NCBI RefSeq assembly: GCF_949628215.1
Contig: NC_134277.1
Location: 110,005,463 to 110,069,462, forward strand
Direction of reading: 5' to 3'
Origin: Phalacrocorax aristotelis
Lineage: Eukaryota > Chordata > Aves > Suliformes > Phalacrocoracidae
DNA: 64,000 bases
Part shown: positions 63,816 to 64,000 of the stretch, one piece after another
Numbering within the stretch: position 1 is the first letter of the stretch
Layout of the letters: each line of letters begins with the position of its first letter
Notes under the pieces: generated by a model
Told to the model about the DNA's origin: nothing
Databases searched by the model: none
The model's input: the letters and a program-made list of their open reading frames with translations, nothing else
Translations under genes and position numbers: made by a program

Positions 63816-64000
63816 CTGATAAAGATCATTATTGCCAGTACTACTGAAAATCAGATTGCAGTAACTATTAATATCTTTGCCACAAAGTGACCCGAATACC
63901 TACTTTCTCTAGCATTTATAGCAACCCTCATATCAAAAAAAAGTGCAGAGCTCATTAGAGTATTTTTCTATTACTCAAAGCAGCACTTATACCTATAATT

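Noticed and set aside
63960..64000. Possible exon end at the window edge (ATTATAG|GTATAAG on the minus strand)
   Set aside because: Only about eight bases would lie inside the window, so nothing can be tested.
1..64000. tRNA, rRNA, CRISPR or operon-like structures
   Set aside because: I looked on both strands and saw none; the window is a single large vertebrate gene with intronic repeats.

Overview
The window is vertebrate nuclear DNA, almost certainly from a bird. The evidence is GT-AG introns, many CR1 LINE fragments ending in the typical 3' tail (copies of a TTCTATGATT-like unit), and solo LTRs of endogenous retroviruses of types known to me from avian genomes. There are no bacterial features, operons, CRISPR arrays or tRNA/rRNA genes.

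One gene fills the window: the minus-strand gene for centrosomal protein 192 (CEP192/SPD-2 family). I placed 31 coding exons by hand, from 62897 down to the stop codon at 3331-3333. All have consensus GT-AG borders, and every exon joins the next in a compatible reading phase. Together they encode 1,944 residues; human CEP192 is about 2,540 residues, so roughly the first 570-600 residues lie beyond position 64000. A further upstream exon is predicted at 63741-63815. Two very large exons (59175-60216 and 51952-52846) encode Ser/Thr/Asn/Gly-rich, probably disordered sequence. About 26 small exons (50153 to 3331) encode the chain of PapD/ASH-like beta-sandwich domains that forms the C-terminal half of the scaffold. 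The 3' UTR runs to about 2985, with an AATAAA at 3006-3011 (minus strand). Positions 1-2984 are downstream intergenic DNA.

The introns hold the mobile DNA. There are CR1 pieces at 4273, 10187, 24683, 53878 and 60860, and one long CR1 (39889-43136) that keeps remnants of ORF1 and of the ORF2 endonuclease and reverse transcriptase. There are three solo LTRs, at 30097-31238 and 53070-53619 with perfect 5-bp target duplications, and at 45089-45685. Two older CR1 tails lie downstream of the gene.

I found no new multi-gene system. The most unusual structures are a 108-bp copy of a CEP192 intron segment (44114-44219) inserted in the long CR1 3.4 kb away, which looks like templated repair; a predicted extra coiled-coil-like exon; a strong cryptic splice donor inside the exon at 31382-31491; and an 8-A run just upstream of the stop codon that decides the C-terminus.
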